Positions 9,837 to 23,312 are shown, numbered from the stretch's first letter. The stretch is 64,000 bases of DNA from Melanocharis versteri (GCA_013397845.1 VZTG01006027.1:1450746-1514745), one strand, 5' to 3'. Notes: generated by a model from the sequence alone, not told the origin. Translations and numbers: made by a program.

Positions 9837-10181
9837 TTATTGAAAATACCTTACACAATTTACGTAAAATTACTTCTAAAGTGTTAATGAACATTTACTG
9901 TCCTAATTTGCTCTGTTATTTTATAATCTGTGAGCAATATAGAGCTTTTATTGATACACTTATTTAGAGGGTTGCTTCTTTTGTCCTTCACTGTTACACT
10001 GATTTGAAATCAACACCAGCCACAAAATATTGTGATAATACATCCTGGTTTTGTCACCTACAGTGTGTTTGTGTTTGTTTCATTTGTAATTTCAGGACAT
10101 GAGAATCTTTTTCTAGTATTTCACTGATCTCATGTCTTTGAGGTCCCCAAATACTGCTATGAAAGATAACAGTAATATTTT

Positions 10182-10187
10182 AATAAA
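10182..10187 (+). terminator. Candidate poly(A) signal for a divergent transcript
   Basis: AATAAA on the plus strand, followed about 50 nt downstream by a T/G-rich tract (TTTGTGTTTGTCTC). It would end a short transcript leaving the DGCR8 island to the right. AATAAA is common by chance in AT-rich DNA. Confidence 0.2.
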
Positions 10188-11700
10188 ACTTTTAGAACTT
10201 ATTCAGAAGACTGCTGTTAGGTCTTTCCATCTTTGTGTTTGTCTCGCTGGACCAACACATCTAATGATAGGGTGATCATTTGGACATAATGTCACAGTAC
10301 CGTGTCAACACATAATGATCAGGTTACTGAAACTGCTTTAAATCATTGCAAGCTGCCCTCAAAATCTGAACGCGCTTTCAAGTAAAAGCAGTTCCTAATT
10401 TTTAATTCCTCATAAAGGGCTTCTGCACTCAAGCCATTATTTTAGTGGTTTTTAAATTATGACTGATTTTATTAATGCTAAAGCAAACCACTTCAGAACG
10501 TGCATTTAATAAACACCCACGGTTTGCGAAACAGCCACTCACATCACACTCCAACTGTCAAAGCAGAAGAAAAAGATCTCACAATTAAGGAAACAGCTCG
10601 AGTTGATGCTGGCAGTTGCTGTGTCAAGTCACCTGAAATTGCTAATACTGGGACAGAAGATTGTCCCTCTTCAAAGGGCCTGTGAAAATACAAGTATTGT
10701 GACTCATCGGCATCCCATTTATGTGACTGCATAAATGAACTATTGCAGTAAGAAGATCGCATACTTCAGAAAACAGGTTAAATTTTTTATCTGTACATAA
10801 ACAGCAGTGCTTCAGTTAGGATCAGATGAGGCACACAGATTTCTGAATAGAGATGGAGAATTAAAATGCCTGCAGTGCTTTAAAAATGAAAAAATAACCA
10901 GTTTTAGTTTTTCCACTGTGCATCTGTTTTCAGAGAATCATAATACTGTCTTAAACTAATGGTGCAACATTAGTTTCTGATTCTTTGAGACACTGACACT
11001 AGAGGGAAATAGACTTCTACCTTTTAATAAACGAAGGGATAATAATCCATTAACAAAACAATGTTTTCATCAAAACAATGCTCAAATTGTGGTTAAATTT
11101 TTAATCCAGAAGGTTGATGTGACCTCTGGAGAATTAAATCTGATCTGCTCTAACAAGGTGCAAATTCACCTGGAATTTTTCATTACCTGGACTTGTGACG
11201 GAAGACTTGTCAAACATGCACAAAAATCTTCCACTTTTGAATTAGAAGTGTACAAGTCCAACTGCATGGTGCAATTAGGATTAACCATAGTACCATGAAG
11301 TATCATTATCAACAAAAAAACAGTTCCTAATGACAAGGAGATTTTCACATACTAGATATTGAAGGCTGGACAGGAACTACTGCTGTCCACACAAAATACA
11401 GCAATCAAGCCTATAAAGACAAAACTATGAGCTTCCCAATAAAGTTATCAGGCTGCATTCATCGGAATGAAAATTAGGTGGAGCCAGTGGCCCTTTCATA
11501 TTCTTCCTATATCAGTAACTGCAGCACACACTGCGCTGTTCCAACAGCAAAAGCTACTGCAAGACAAGTTTTGCTCAGCCTGCATTACTTTGATTTCAGT
11601 AAAATAAGTTGCATTGCAGCTTTTTACTTTTTTTTTTGCACTGGTAAACTGGTATTTGCTTGCATTACATGCTTTTGTCTTTCACTTTTTGCTGCATTCC

Positions 11701-11730
11701 TCAATCTAATCTCTGTCAATCTAATCTCTG
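11701..11730. repeat. 15-bp tandem duplication
   Basis: TCAATCTAATCTCTG occurs twice in exact tandem, followed by a partial third unit (TCAGTC). Confidence 0.85.
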
Positions 11731-14292
11731 TCAGTCATCACTTCACGGCCATGGAAAGATGTCAAAAGGACCCCAAGAGCAATCTCAGATCAGTTCTCCA
11801 ATGTCAAAAGAGGTGGTTGATTGCTACAAAAAATAATCAAGGTAGACACATCCTTTGACTCAACAATACCACAGAATTACTGATCTTGCTCTTGCCATTC
11901 ACAGATTCAACATAAACCAAATTGTGTTGTCTACAGAATCACTGTAACTTCTGATTTTCCTATTGGAAGCACTTCAGCCAAATGTTTCTCCCAAGTTTCA
12001 GACTGCTGGCAGAATTTTCCCAATAATGCAGACATTTTTCTAAAGACAATATTGCTTAAAGTGGGGTATGATGTCTAAGAGGTCAAATAAAAAGTAACAG
12101 CTTTACATTCAAATCTGGAAATTAAAACAAGAAAAAATAAAGCCAAAACCAAGTGACCTTCACTTTAGGAACTGGACTGCACAAGCCATTTAGAAGAAAC
12201 ATTCTGTTCAATTGCCAGTTGGACCTGGGTTGGTGCTATTCAAGGCTTCCCTTACTCGTTCTTCATACATAGAAAAAACCTATTCCTACGGCTGGAAATC
12301 CTGCATTCCTAAATACACTCAATTTATCTAGGGGGAATGTTAGAGGAAAAAGAAATAATATCTGAGACAGAACAGTAGCCTTCATATTTTGCTTTCTATA
12401 GGCCCTGCCATCCAAATCGTTCAGGACACTCTTCTGAAATAGGCAATATTTATCTGCTCTTTATAAACTTAAAAAAAAAAAAATCCTCTGAGTCAGCCTC
12501 GTGGCTGTTTGCACATTGTGCATCTCCACCAGTTAAACCACCCCTGCAAGTCAATCCCAGTCACTTCACGAAGCTGTAGTATTGCACTGACAACTACTTC
12601 AGGCATTCTGGCTTCTCCCCAGCTGCTGTTGCATGGTAATTTTTCTTGTGAGCCATTATACACCATGATGTTTGTAACTCAAAGCTGTGGTAACAAAGCA
12701 CACTTTGTTGTACACGCTTCGTGTGAGCCACAGCTAAGAAGCTGTGGCTGCAATCCCTCAGCCTGGACTCCTCTCTATACTGCTGGCAGCACACAGACAT
12801 GAATCAGGACTGTAATCTCTGGCTGTCAAAAATCCAGGTGTAGTTGCACTTATATGAGCAAAACCATAAATGTCAGTACCTTTGTTTTCCCCAACAGAGG
12901 CCAAATAGATTACGGTTCTGAAAGCACAGTTGTGCTGCTAGGGTTGTTTTTTATGCAACTGCCATCCCAGGATTGCTTTGCCAGTCTAAACTCACACGCA
13001 TTACAGCAAGAGAGAACTCAGACTTGACAGGCAAAATAAATTGCTAAAGAAAACAGAAAAATTTGCTACTGCCATATTGCAAAGATAGCGATACAACACA
13101 TCTAGAACTACAGCAGGCCAACATATGAAGATTTATGCAGCAAAACAATTAGTGCAGAGTACTTCATCTTCATGCGAGGTGTATTTCATGCAGTTTTGCT
13201 CAGGTTAAACCCATTACCTGTTGGAGAACATTTGGTGCATTCCTCAAGCACACTTACCTGTTCTGTTCCATCTGAAACCAGCCTAGACCCTGCGACCTGA
13301 GGCTGCCCTGAAATGTGAGCCAAGGCACAGTAAATGGGGACTATCAGGAAAACCATGTAAGGGCACTACTTACCAATCCAGGGTGATAATGCAGACCCAT
13401 CTGTAATTGAGAGGACAGTTAATTCCTCTCTAAATGCCAGTCATTCCAGTGAGACATGAGAAATGGGAGATGGATAATGCATCTGACTAAGACCTGGCTT
13501 TATGTAGTTATTTTGAGTAGCTATTGACAGCAGAGATAGTACAGGGAGAGAAAAAACCCCCTAGCTTTCCCATCCAGCTTTCTCTTGGAATAGTACATTC
13601 CTTTAACAGAGGCAAAAGCCTCAGTCATTGAATACTAATTCTAATGTCGTACCACAAGAAAAGACACTACTGGCTCCACGTACTTTCCAGTTTATTATTT
13701 AATATATCTTAATTAACATCTGAGAAGTGACGTGGTTTTCTCCACCGAACAGAAGCAAGCAATGTGTTTACCCAGTCTGGCAGTTACTGACCAAGGTTGG
13801 CTCTGTACCTGTCAGGGCTGGTGTGTCAGGTGAGATACCCATGCAAAACACTCCTGTGTCACCAGAGAGAAGTTTGAAGGCACCTGAGTGCCTTAGGAGG
13901 CACTGTCCTTCTTGGAGGCCTCAAAAAGAACAGGATCACAAAACAGAACATCACTGAGTGTTCTCTGTTCTTCCCTTCCTTTCTCCATCTTCTGATCTGC
14001 ATTTAGCTTTCATTTATTTTTCTCTATTTATCTTTCTAGTACAAAGACACAAAAATTTAATGCGCATCAGCAGAGAAATTGCTTTTTTTCTCATTCACGT
14101 TGTGTATGACTTACGGATTGTAATTTTTGGTTATCCTACTTAATATTATTTATTATTCCTCCCTCATCTGTGATCCTAAGTTCAGTGCTTATGTCTTCTG
14201 TTTTAAAAGATATGGTAAATTTGAGCATGTCAATGTGATACTGTTTTTTTCATTCAGCTTCTAAGTTCTTGATACACAATGTTACAGAGATA

Positions 14293-14312
14293 ATTTATAT
14301 ATATATATATAT
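14293..14312. repeat. (TA)n microsatellite
   Basis: A short run of alternating T and A in intergenic DNA. Confidence 0.85.
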
Positions 14313-17300
14313 GAAATACATTCAGCATTTTTTCACTCTGTTCACCTTAACCTACATTTCCCAGCATGAGTCACACTGATGGGTTTGTAATTCTCACAGT
14401 TCATGCCTCTCCAGCTGATTGCAATACTGATTCTATTTTCACCAAGTCAAGACTATTTCCTAGATCCTCAGAAGCTATCAACGAGACTTCTCTGCAGAAG
14501 ATGAATCAGATGAAGAACATCAGCCATGTTCTATTACATCAATCTGAATGAAATAAACCTAACTCCTAGTAGCTAATATTCCATATAAATACGGATGCTT
14601 GCTAAGCCATAAATGTGCATTAAGTTCAACAGGCTAAAATTGAAATGTAAGATGCTTTAATTATTGCCTTATTACTGTTTAGTATTTCATAGACTCATTT
14701 CAAAATTACTTATTTCCGTATGATATTATGAAAACAGTGGTCCAAGTCTTATCAATATTTTATCCTAATATTTAGTTTGGTGTATTTCATTTGTAACAAC
14801 AAGTATCAGACCATAGTGAGGACCTCCAAAGGCCCAACTCACCCTCTGCTCTGTGCAGGTGTTTTATTAAACTACTGTGAGGGAGATGAGACAATTCCAC
14901 TTTCACTGCAGGGTCCAGTACAGCAAAACATTAATGCAGGCTCCACTCAGTGTAACAAGAGAGTCTCAGCTCTGCCAGGGATCCAGACATTTTCCACAGT
15001 GAACCTGGATTCCCATCCTTCAGCAGCATTTTGTGAGGCTCCACTTTCCCCTAAGGAAGCATTGATTTTGCTCTTTCCTACCTTTCAAATATTTTCCAAT
15101 TTCTTACATGGATAAGACAACCATGCAATAGCATAGAATTAAAAAACACCCACAACACAACATAAACACCCCAGAAAAAATACAGCATTCTTAAAATGGA
15201 ATTAAGTACCAGAAATGGAATTTAAATCGCAGCTCCTTCATCGTTAATGTGGCATTAAAGATTTTACTTCATTGTATCACACCAGGTTACAGGCCAATGA
15301 ACAAAAATGTATGTGCAAAAATGCACAATCTACTAATGTCAACAAAGACTGGTCACCAGGTTGACTTTATTCTGAGTCTAGTTCTGAACACACATGTAAA
15401 CAGCAATTATGACACAATTTTAAGCAAAAAAACATTACTGAGTTTTTACACGTTTTAAAATTTCTTTTACTACCATTCCAGTAGAAAAAAATCAGGAAAC
15501 AAAAATCTCTTGCAAATGTATGACTTTGAAGAGATGATATGTATAAGCAAACTTAGTAAAATGGCGTGCAATAGTTTCCTATTTACGCTTTTTTCCTTTA
15601 AATCCTTTAACGCCGGTATTTAAAATTCCTTTTTATTATTAAAAATACTTTTATAAAAATAAAACACTTTCTTTGTTAACTGTAGGTACAGTCTACTATT
15701 TCCAGTGCATTCATTGCAACTCTAATTTGCACAGAGTAGATCATGCACTTCACAAATACCTTATCACTTCTATGGACAAGCACCACTTGCTGATATCTGC
15801 ACAGCAGTCCTGACCCTGTTTCCACTGAAGCCAATGACAAAACTCTCACAAGCTTCCCAAGAAGTTAAAAAAGCTCACTTTAATAGCTATTCTGACATGA
15901 TAAAAAAACAACAATATCCAAGGTTTGGGCTCTTTCCCATTTATTTTAATTGTCAGAAAAAGCAAATCTCAGATTTAGAATTTTGATTCAAGCATAGCAA
16001 AATACATTACTATAATTCATAATTACATCTAAGCTCTGACTCACCTTTATTTGCCTATATGTAAAAACTGAGAATAAATTTTCATTATTACAGGACTGCT
16101 ATAAAAACTGAACTTTATAAATGCTTTTAGCATGATACTGCATGCAAGTATTTTGCTTGCCTTTACGATAATGTCTTCCAAGAGAATGTCATGTTTAAAT
16201 ATCCACTATTTGTAAGTGGATATTAAAAAGTTTTCTATGCAAACTCTCAAAGCAAGCTATTGAGGCAGGGCTTTGTTTCTAGGTACCCATGTGTCAAATT
16301 TAAGATGGCTTTAGCTACTTTTTTTGCTTTTAAAAATAACAGTTAACATTTTTATCCATACAAATATATGGTTTAAGAAGTCATGAAAAAATTAAAAAGG
16401 GCTGACAATTTCCTGCAGCTCAGAAGGACAGTCTGGAAGGCTTTGAGTTTAAGCCATGTACAACCCAACACAACTGCTGATTGTCTTGCAATCAAGGTGG
16501 TCAAAAAGTCATTTATATAGAACTGAATCAACAGCCTGTGACTAGTCATGCAAGCAGTCCTGGTACCTAGCAGCTATTTAAATATGCAAATATAAAGACG
16601 AGATTTGACTAAATGCTGCTTTAGCATCTCCTGACAGTTACAAATCTGGGAATGGCCTTTCACAGTACTTCACCTCAGTGGAAAGTCTCATTTACTGCTG
16701 CCTCCATTACACACACACACACCTGAGAATGCTCAAACACAGCAGCTTGAGTACAGAAACACAGCTGCACATCTTCCAAAGTGTATAAAAAATCTGGCTA
16801 CTTTGCAATAATTAAGTAAAATCAGAGGCTTGTAAAAAGAATACAGTCAGCATACCTAAAGGGAAAAAAGTAGTGGTGATCCACTACTAACCCAATATTC
16901 AGTATTCAAAATAAGTCAAAACAGAACACCAATAGAACCAAAAATAGCTTAGGGTTTTCAAATAACCTGATATTAGCTAGCATCTTCCATTACCTACACT
17001 GGCACTGAATAATTGAAAAAAGCATGCATTTAAATAGCTTTTTAATTCACAGGTGTTAGAACATAGGAAGCACCTCTTAATACCCAACTTTTTCAGCAAT
17101 ATAAGACTGCAACAGTGTCACCTTACAACACATAGCTATTTTTACTAAAAATCTATGAGCAGTCACTCCAGGCTTTAACACATTATACCAATAAAGAAAT
17201 GAATCTAAAATTTTGTATGTACAAAACAGCCGATACATGAAAACCTCATCTTCAGCTTCTGTTTGCAAACAGATACCTATTCCTTACCTGCTTGCTGGGG

Positions 17301-17367
17301 AAGAAAATAACAAAACCAGTATTGCTAATTAGACTATCAGGAAACAGAATGTCACAGCACAAATAGT

Positions 17368-17373
17368 TTTATT
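17368..17373 (-). terminator. TANGO2: Candidate distal TANGO2 poly(A) signal
   Basis: AATAAA on the minus strand about 700 nt after the stop, followed within 30 nt by TTTGTGCTGTG, a GU-rich downstream element. Confidence 0.4.
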
Positions 17374-17953
17374 AAGGTCAAAGATAAGCAAGTCTGCTCC
17401 CATGGTTCTTTCAGTAAAAGTGAACAGAGACTGAACTAAATTCCCTACCTTGATTCTCAGATCAAGTTTTAGAAATAAGATATATTGCTGTACTACCTAT
17501 AGAAAAACAAATGTAAAGAATCCCCCCTCTCTGCCCTCCCCAGGCAGAACATTGCACCATGGCACTGAAAAGCTTAAATGAGACTAAAGCACTTAATACT
17601 ACCAGGATAACATACATTCATTTAATGCACATTGGCATGGGCTGTACAATCTTAGCAGCGTAAGTTGAAGGTAAAGCAAAGTTTGGTAAAACCTTCATAT
17701 AGAACAATAAAAGCAGCAAATGGTTCCCGCCATTAGAACTAAAAACAAGTTTAAGTCTATTTAAAACATCTTTAAAAAAATCCACACCCACAAAAAAACA
17801 ATGACTTTGTCTCGGACAAAGATGGCCTTGCCATGAAGGCAGTGTGATATTAAATGAAGTATTTCTGATTATAAGTTGCTACTTCATGTAAAAGCAGTAT
17901 CTTCACCTGGTTTTCTCCAAATCATTTGTGAGCTTGATAGGGTATGCTATCAG

Positions 17954-17959
17954 TTTATT
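17954..17959 (-). terminator. TANGO2: Candidate proximal TANGO2 poly(A) signal
   Basis: AATAAA on the minus strand about 120 nt after the stop codon. The downstream sequence is not strongly GU-rich. Confidence 0.35.
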
Positions 17960-18076
17960 TAAACTTTTGCTTTCCTTGCTATTTTGAGCTTGTGGAGGCT
18001 GGCACAAAACATTTACTAGAGCTTAATGGCTTGTTCTCTCATTGCTATTATTACAGACCATTCACGTGGAAAGTTG

Positions 18077-18197
18077 TTAACTGTGCAGTTTGAATTCATA
18101 GGTGCTTGTTTTCCACTGGTTGACATCAGCATTGATCATGTTGCGCTCGGTGAAAGTAACGCATCCCTCGGAATCCACGAGCACGACCGTGTTCGTC
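18077..18197 (-). CDS. TANGO2: TANGO2 last coding exon (residues 237-276, stop)
   Basis: The acceptor TTGCAG is followed by one base and 39 codons plus TAA (18077-18079). It encodes TNTVVLVDSEGCVTFTERNM, then a 19-residue end finishing YEFKLHS. Human ends YEFTLQS. The Arg-Thr-Asn-Thr and Thr-Phe-Thr-Glu-Arg blocks are the family's conserved C-terminal motifs. Confidence 0.95.
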
Positions 18198-19972
18198 CTG
18201 CAACAGCCAACCACACAAGGTTATCCTGGGCTCCCTTATAAAAACTTCCAGGATGCCATCCCTCATTCCCAAATGTTTTAACCCTTCTTTTTTTTTTTTT
18301 CCTGAGCACATCATCATCACACAAGCAGGGCAGAAATCATCCTGGCAAGTTCAAGTGGGCATTTTCAGCCCCTTCTCCTGTCACTCCATTGCCTTGATTC
18401 CCTGCTGCACTTGCAGCAGCTGATACACAAATGTGCTCATTGCAGAGAGTATGATAAAAGCTTAAACTTAGTGCCAAGTGCTCCATTCAGAAAGAAGTAG
18501 CATAAAACAAAGTTTTTCTTCACAGCCTATATACCCATAAGGATTATTCACATCAATAGTACTCTCTTCATTTCTCTCTTTCAAATCAATTGTCCATTAA
18601 GATTTAAACATCGTTAATTATTATTACAGGACACTGATATATGATCACAGAAAAAAGTTTCTCTCTTTAGGAACCTTCCAAAGAGGAAATCTGTTTTCAT
18701 GAAAAGCAGATGCCAGTTGTGCATCTATTCCACTTTGCCTTGGCTAAGCTGTCATTTCTCTGTGGACACTGCAGGACCTTTCCACAGAGGGATGACTGAC
18801 AGTAGGAATTTTCCACCATCCTGATCTGGTCGCCCTTTCCCAAGTCGCTTCACAGTTGTTCACTCATAAAAAAGCACTTAATTTCCTCAGAAGAATATGG
18901 TGAGGCCCAGTTAACAACCTCTATTCACTAATCCCTGCTGCTAAGGTAAAGGTAAGTGTGAGCATACAATTATAGCAGTGGGGAGACTTGAAATGTGTGC
19001 TAATTCACCAGTAGAAGGTCAGTATTTCTACCAAGTTATCCCTGTTTCCTTTGAAATGGCTGGACTCCGATCTGTGAAGCAAGGGGAGGAAGGTGCTCTG
19101 TTACCATGTTAAATCTTCATTAACCTGTATTTAAAATGTTCTTTTAATACATTTTATAGACACCATTGTAAAAACTGAGTATCTCTTTCTCAGAATACCA
19201 ACTTAAAATGCCTACAAAAGTGAGCACTCTCTGCTTATCAACTCCCATCTCCACAGAGGAAATACTCTGGCTGACCATGCCACAGACCAATCTGACAAAA
19301 TTATTGGCAGACTTTTAGAGTAGCAATTCCCTACCAGCAACAACAGGGTTCACCAGCAATTTTGTCCCCTTGAAGATTAAATGAAGATTTCCATTGCATT
19401 ATTCTATTCTTCTTGCAGCTTTGGTGAAACAGTCGGAGCAGAGAGTGAGAATATCTCAGTAAAAACAGCAGCATCAGTTAGGGGAGAAGTGGAAATACAG
19501 GTTCGTCTGAACAAGAGCAATAGGTTTTTAATGTACGAAAATGGCAGATCCATTTTACGATGCCATGTCTAAGGAAAACTCTGATTTAGCAATGCAGATG
19601 ACACGATTCCTGCTCGTGGAAGAGAAATGTGCTCTGCAGAATCTCTGATGAGATCAACATTAGAGGTGCTCAGATCTGCTACTACACTGGGGAAGCAGGA
19701 GAACTGTATTATCTTGTCTGGGACAAGTTAAAGTTATGCTGTGCTCTCCATCAAAGATGAACCACAGTGTGAGCTTCAAATGCTCTTCAGCAGCAAACCC
19801 CAGACACTTAAATACTGACCAAGGAAATACATTAATGAATTATACCAGATTAATATCTGAAAAAAAAAAATTAAAGCAGTCACTATAGAATTTAAACTTA
19901 CAGTAGCACAATTTTGATTTGAGATATGCTTTGATCCAGTACACATCTATTTCTGGCCATGATTTTTTTTAC
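18198..19972 (-). other. TANGO2: TANGO2 intron before the last exon
   Basis: A 1.8-kb intron with a poly(T) tract (plus strand) near 18289-18300. No repeat family or extra exon was recognised. Confidence 0.8.
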
Positions 19973-20077
19973 CTTGTTCCGTAACCTGGGCAACGAACAC
20001 ATAAAGCTGCATACTTGTCCAGTATAGGACGGATATAGTCCTTCCCTTGGTCTTCAATTGCAGGGTCTGGTAATTGA
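19973..20077 (-). CDS. TANGO2: TANGO2 exon (residues 202-237)
   Basis: 105 bp between acceptor TTTTTCAG and donor GTAAAA. It encodes [20 protein letters not shown] and KYAALCVRCPGYGT plus two bases of Arg237. Human is [20 protein letters not shown] and KYAAVCVRCPGYGTR. The donor lacks the usual G at +5 and may be comparatively weak. Confidence 0.95.
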
Positions 20078-21804
20078 CTGAAAAAAGTAGGAAAGTAGTT
20101 AAAAAAAAAATTCTCAAATATTAACACATTCATCCCTCTTGATCTGGAAGGAGTTCCAGGACATCCCTGAGATCACAGTCAAAGGCAGGGCTGAAGCAGA
20201 AGAGAGGGGGTAAAGGACAAAAACCCATCAGGAAAGAATGGAATTCTGTGATTAAACCAATCCCTGCACCCACTAAATTCCTGTAATATGCACACACAGA
20301 GAGATCACAAAGGAATATGAAACAGGGTATTTTAAGAAAGTTCAAAGCTAGTGCATATCCACATGTTCATATTTATTATGAAAAGATCATTTAATCTTGA
20401 AGTGTGATTTGGAAAGATTACAGGCTTAGTTTTAAATATTGCTTTTTGTAAGTCAATATTTCCCTCATAGTCAGGTGATTTCAGATGAGATCAAATGGAA
20501 CTACTGAACATTAAGGGAAAATCATTTGACTATATTGTATCTTGTACCTTTGTCTTTTTACTAGTAAAAAGTATAAAGTCTAACAATTTTTTAAAAAATC
20601 ACTTGATGTGATAGCAGATGAAAAAAGCTATTAAGACAGCTTAGCAGACTCCCCAATTACTGCTCATTGCTCAGATGTCTGAGTTCTTATATAAACCTTT
20701 ATTTTGAACCTCTGAAAATTGCCACATTCATGAATGCTAGCATTAAAATTCACTGTTAAGTTTGGGAAATTGGATCTTTATACCAGAAACAGCTTTGCTT
20801 CAACTCTAATCACTTCCCAGACAGATAAAAGTCAAAGTAAACATGGAAGTTACTGGATGGTGAGCAATGATATGAATTTAGACCACAGCATCTCCTGTAC
20901 CCCACTCCCTGTCTGCACACTGAAGTGGTATCAACCTCCTTTCCTTCTGAACATCCAGCTGATGGGCTCAGGTTCACTGTGTTCACTGTTCACAGTTGTG
21001 AGAACAGGAACCTTCTTTACACTTCAAGCTCATCTCTTGGAGACTTCCTTGACTGGAACTTCCTTAACTGAATTCCTACAGCTGAATTGTACGAATACTT
21101 CCTTATCTCCTTCCCCCACTCAGCTTGAAACAATTGCACTTCTGAGGAAGGCAGCTGGTTGTACTTTGGAAAGCATTGCTTCTCCAGCCTCTGTCTACAC
21201 CCTGAGCAGCACTACAGAACAGTAAAAGCTACTAACACAAACCTGCTCACCACCTGTGAGGGTGCTGAGGCCCTGGCACAGGTTACCCAGAGAAGCTGTG
21301 GGTGCCCCATCCCTGGAACTGTTCAAGGCCAGGTTGGATGGGTCTCTGAGCAACCTGGGCTAGTGGACAGTGTCCCTGTCCATGACAGAGGTTGGCACTA
21401 GAAGACCTTTAAGGTCCCTTCCCACCCAAATCATTTTATGATCTATGTAAGTAAATACTTTCTTTAAGTGCAGTAACCAAACCTACGTGAGCCTCCAAAA
21501 AGCTGACAGCAAGCAGCTTACACATCCCTAGTCATGCACTCATTGCCCTTGCTTAGAGAAGTGCAATCTTTAAAAGGAAAGGGCACAGAGAAATCAGTGC
21601 ACAGCTGATGAGTTCTAAGACTGCAGTAGTCTTAATTGTGTCTCCTGCTTAAAAATCAATACTGTTGAAAGTCAGGCTCTGTGAGAACACTACTTTCAAT
21701 TAATATCAAGGTAAAGTGCTTTTTTCTTTCAGAACAGTTTCTATATGCATTTTTTAAATGGGTCATATTGTATTTTGAGTAAATTCCAGCTATCATGTTC
21801 TTAC
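20078..21804 (-). other. TANGO2: TANGO2 intron containing a CR1 fragment
   Basis: A 1.7-kb intron. It holds the antisense-oriented CR1 3' end at 21255-21447. A 163-codon plus-strand frame at 20734-21225, beside the CR1, has no recognisable protein content. Confidence 0.8.
21255..21447 (+). mobile_element. CR1 LINE 3'-end fragment
   Basis: It shows the classic CR1 tail order: GGTGCTGAGGCCCTGGCACA, then CAGAGAAGCTGTGGGTGCCC, AACTGTTCAAGGCCAGGTTG and AAGGTCCCTTCCCACCCAAA, ending ATTTTATGATCTATG, a decayed form of the CR1 3' octamer repeat. It is heavily 5'-truncated, as most CR1 copies are, and antisense to TANGO2. The short frame through it (21159-21401) is not a gene. Confidence 0.95.
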
Positions 21805-21958
21805 GGCTCTTGATTATTCATCACTGTAAGAAGCTCGTTCACCAAGTCTTCTTTGGTAAGGTCTTCACTTCTCTTGACCACTTCTGTGAAAAGCTGCTTC
21901 CCATATTGAAGCTTCTTCCATGGTGTATCCAACAAAGAATTACTCAATCCATATATTC
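21805..21958 (-). CDS. TANGO2: TANGO2 exon (residues 151-202)
   Basis: 154 bp between acceptor GTATGTATGTAG and donor GTAAGA. It encodes IYGLSNSLLDTPWKKLQYGK, then QLFTEVVKRSEDLTKEDLVN and a 10-residue end, ELLTVMNNQE. Human is [20 protein letters not shown] in the first part. The Gly-Leu-Ser-Asn and Thr-Pro-Trp-Lys-Lys blocks are family hallmarks. Confidence 0.95.
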
Positions 21959-23312
21959 CTACATACATACACAGAAAAAAAAAAATCAAACTATTTAATT
22001 GGAAAGTGCATTCTGGTGATTTCAGTTGTCATTACAGATTTTAAAAAAATTTAATAAAGTATAAGTGATTCCCCAGCTAACCTTTACCTGCTAGTGTGCC
22101 ATAAACACACAAGCCCCATTAGTGAACAGGAGACTACAGGCTCCCATCTTATGCTGGGCTGTGCTTAAGCACTCCCCGGTGCTAATGCTCAGTACTTGGT
22201 TTAGGTTGTACTCTAATTCTTATCTACAGCAGTTAGTTTAAATTTCTGGTTTGGTAAACTATGAGGAAGGCACAACAGAATTTTATAATTTCTGCAATGT
22301 AGTCTTGTCCAGTTCAGCTATATCAATCATAAGTTATCTTTGCCTCTGATTTTACTGTTGAAAAACACTGCAAAGCAACACTGGATGACAAGAAGGATCT
22401 TTCTCTTTAGAGGCACCCTCTCACCACAATCCAGACAAGAGAGATTACCAAGCATTCTCTCTTCCTAAAGGCAGCCACGTACACAGGAGTCTGTTGTCTA
22501 AGCACGGAGACCAGAACTATCTTTGGTACAGTCTGCAGACACCCAGAATTTGTGCCTCAGTTCCTCATTACAACATGGCCAGATTTTAAATTTTAAAAAA
22601 AATGTCTGTATTAAAACCTGTTTTATGTTTGTAGCTGTACAAAATCTAACAGTTGTTTCCAAGAATTTATGCTGTAACTGCTACAGTAATAGTTTGCCTC
22701 CTGGCAGCCACATTTTGACCATTAACCTAAGCCTGCAAAATAAGGCTCTGCCATCAACTGTTACCAACCAGCTACATTGCTCAGAGCCTTCCATGTGTCC
22801 TGATTCCATTTAAACTGCCTTTCTGATGATGAATTCTGGAGCATTGTTCTCTGTAGCTAGCTAGCAAAGAACTAGATTTGAAATATTTTAAAATCAATTC
22901 ACCGGGTAAGACAGATTTTTTTTTTTTAAAGCCAACTCTTTCCCTAGGGGAGCACAGTCATACTGTGACCTTCAAACTGCTGGGTAAGGAAAGTCAGGAC
23001 TCAGATCCCTTGAAAATTCCATTTCTCAAGACAGATTTCTCTCCTTCAGCCATAGTTACCTAAGCAGTATTCCACTAAATGCACTGCAGGTGGGTACACT
23101 GACATGGATAGAAACTTTTAATGAACTATTGATTCTTTACTGAAAGTTATTAACAAAAAACTTAAATGAATTCAAGGACATTTCATAATATTTTATTTTA
23201 AACAATGCAAAGAAAAATTCAGTGAAGACAATGCTTAAGTAGCTAAATTACTAGAACAATACACAGATACATAAGAAAAAGTTATATTCAGACCTTTCTG
23301 AAGAAAACCTAC
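21959..23312 (-). other. TANGO2: TANGO2 intron
   Basis: A 1.35-kb intron starting with a short ACATAC repeat and poly(A) (plus strand) beside the acceptor. Nothing else was recognised. Confidence 0.8.

Larger units (their letters stand above)
9837..17340. other. Intergenic region between DGCR8 promoter and TANGO2 3' end
   Basis: This is AT-rich, mostly unique sequence between the start of DGCR8 and the end of TANGO2, both on the minus strand. I recognised no coding exon, tRNA or known repeat family. Minor items are a 15-bp direct duplication at 11701-11730, a (TA)n tract at 14293-14312, a 10-bp perfect inverted repeat at 16198-16224 and a short (AC)n near 16710. Some of the right end may be TANGO2 3'UTR or read-through. 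Confidence 0.65.
17345..18076 (-). other. TANGO2: TANGO2 3'UTR (extent inferred)
   Basis: Sequence after the TANGO2 stop on the minus strand. Two AATAAA hexamers are candidates for its end, at 17959-17954 (short form) and 17373-17368 (long form). I could not tell which is used. Confidence 0.5.

Noticed and set aside
20734..21225. 163-codon plus-strand frame in a TANGO2 intron
   Set aside because: No domain or family resemblance was seen. It is Thr/Ser/Leu-rich, contains internal short duplications (GGAACTTCCTT), and ends beside a CR1 fragment. Chance is the best explanation.
21159..21401. 80-codon plus-strand frame
   Set aside because: It runs through the CR1 3' end, which is noncoding in that region of the element.
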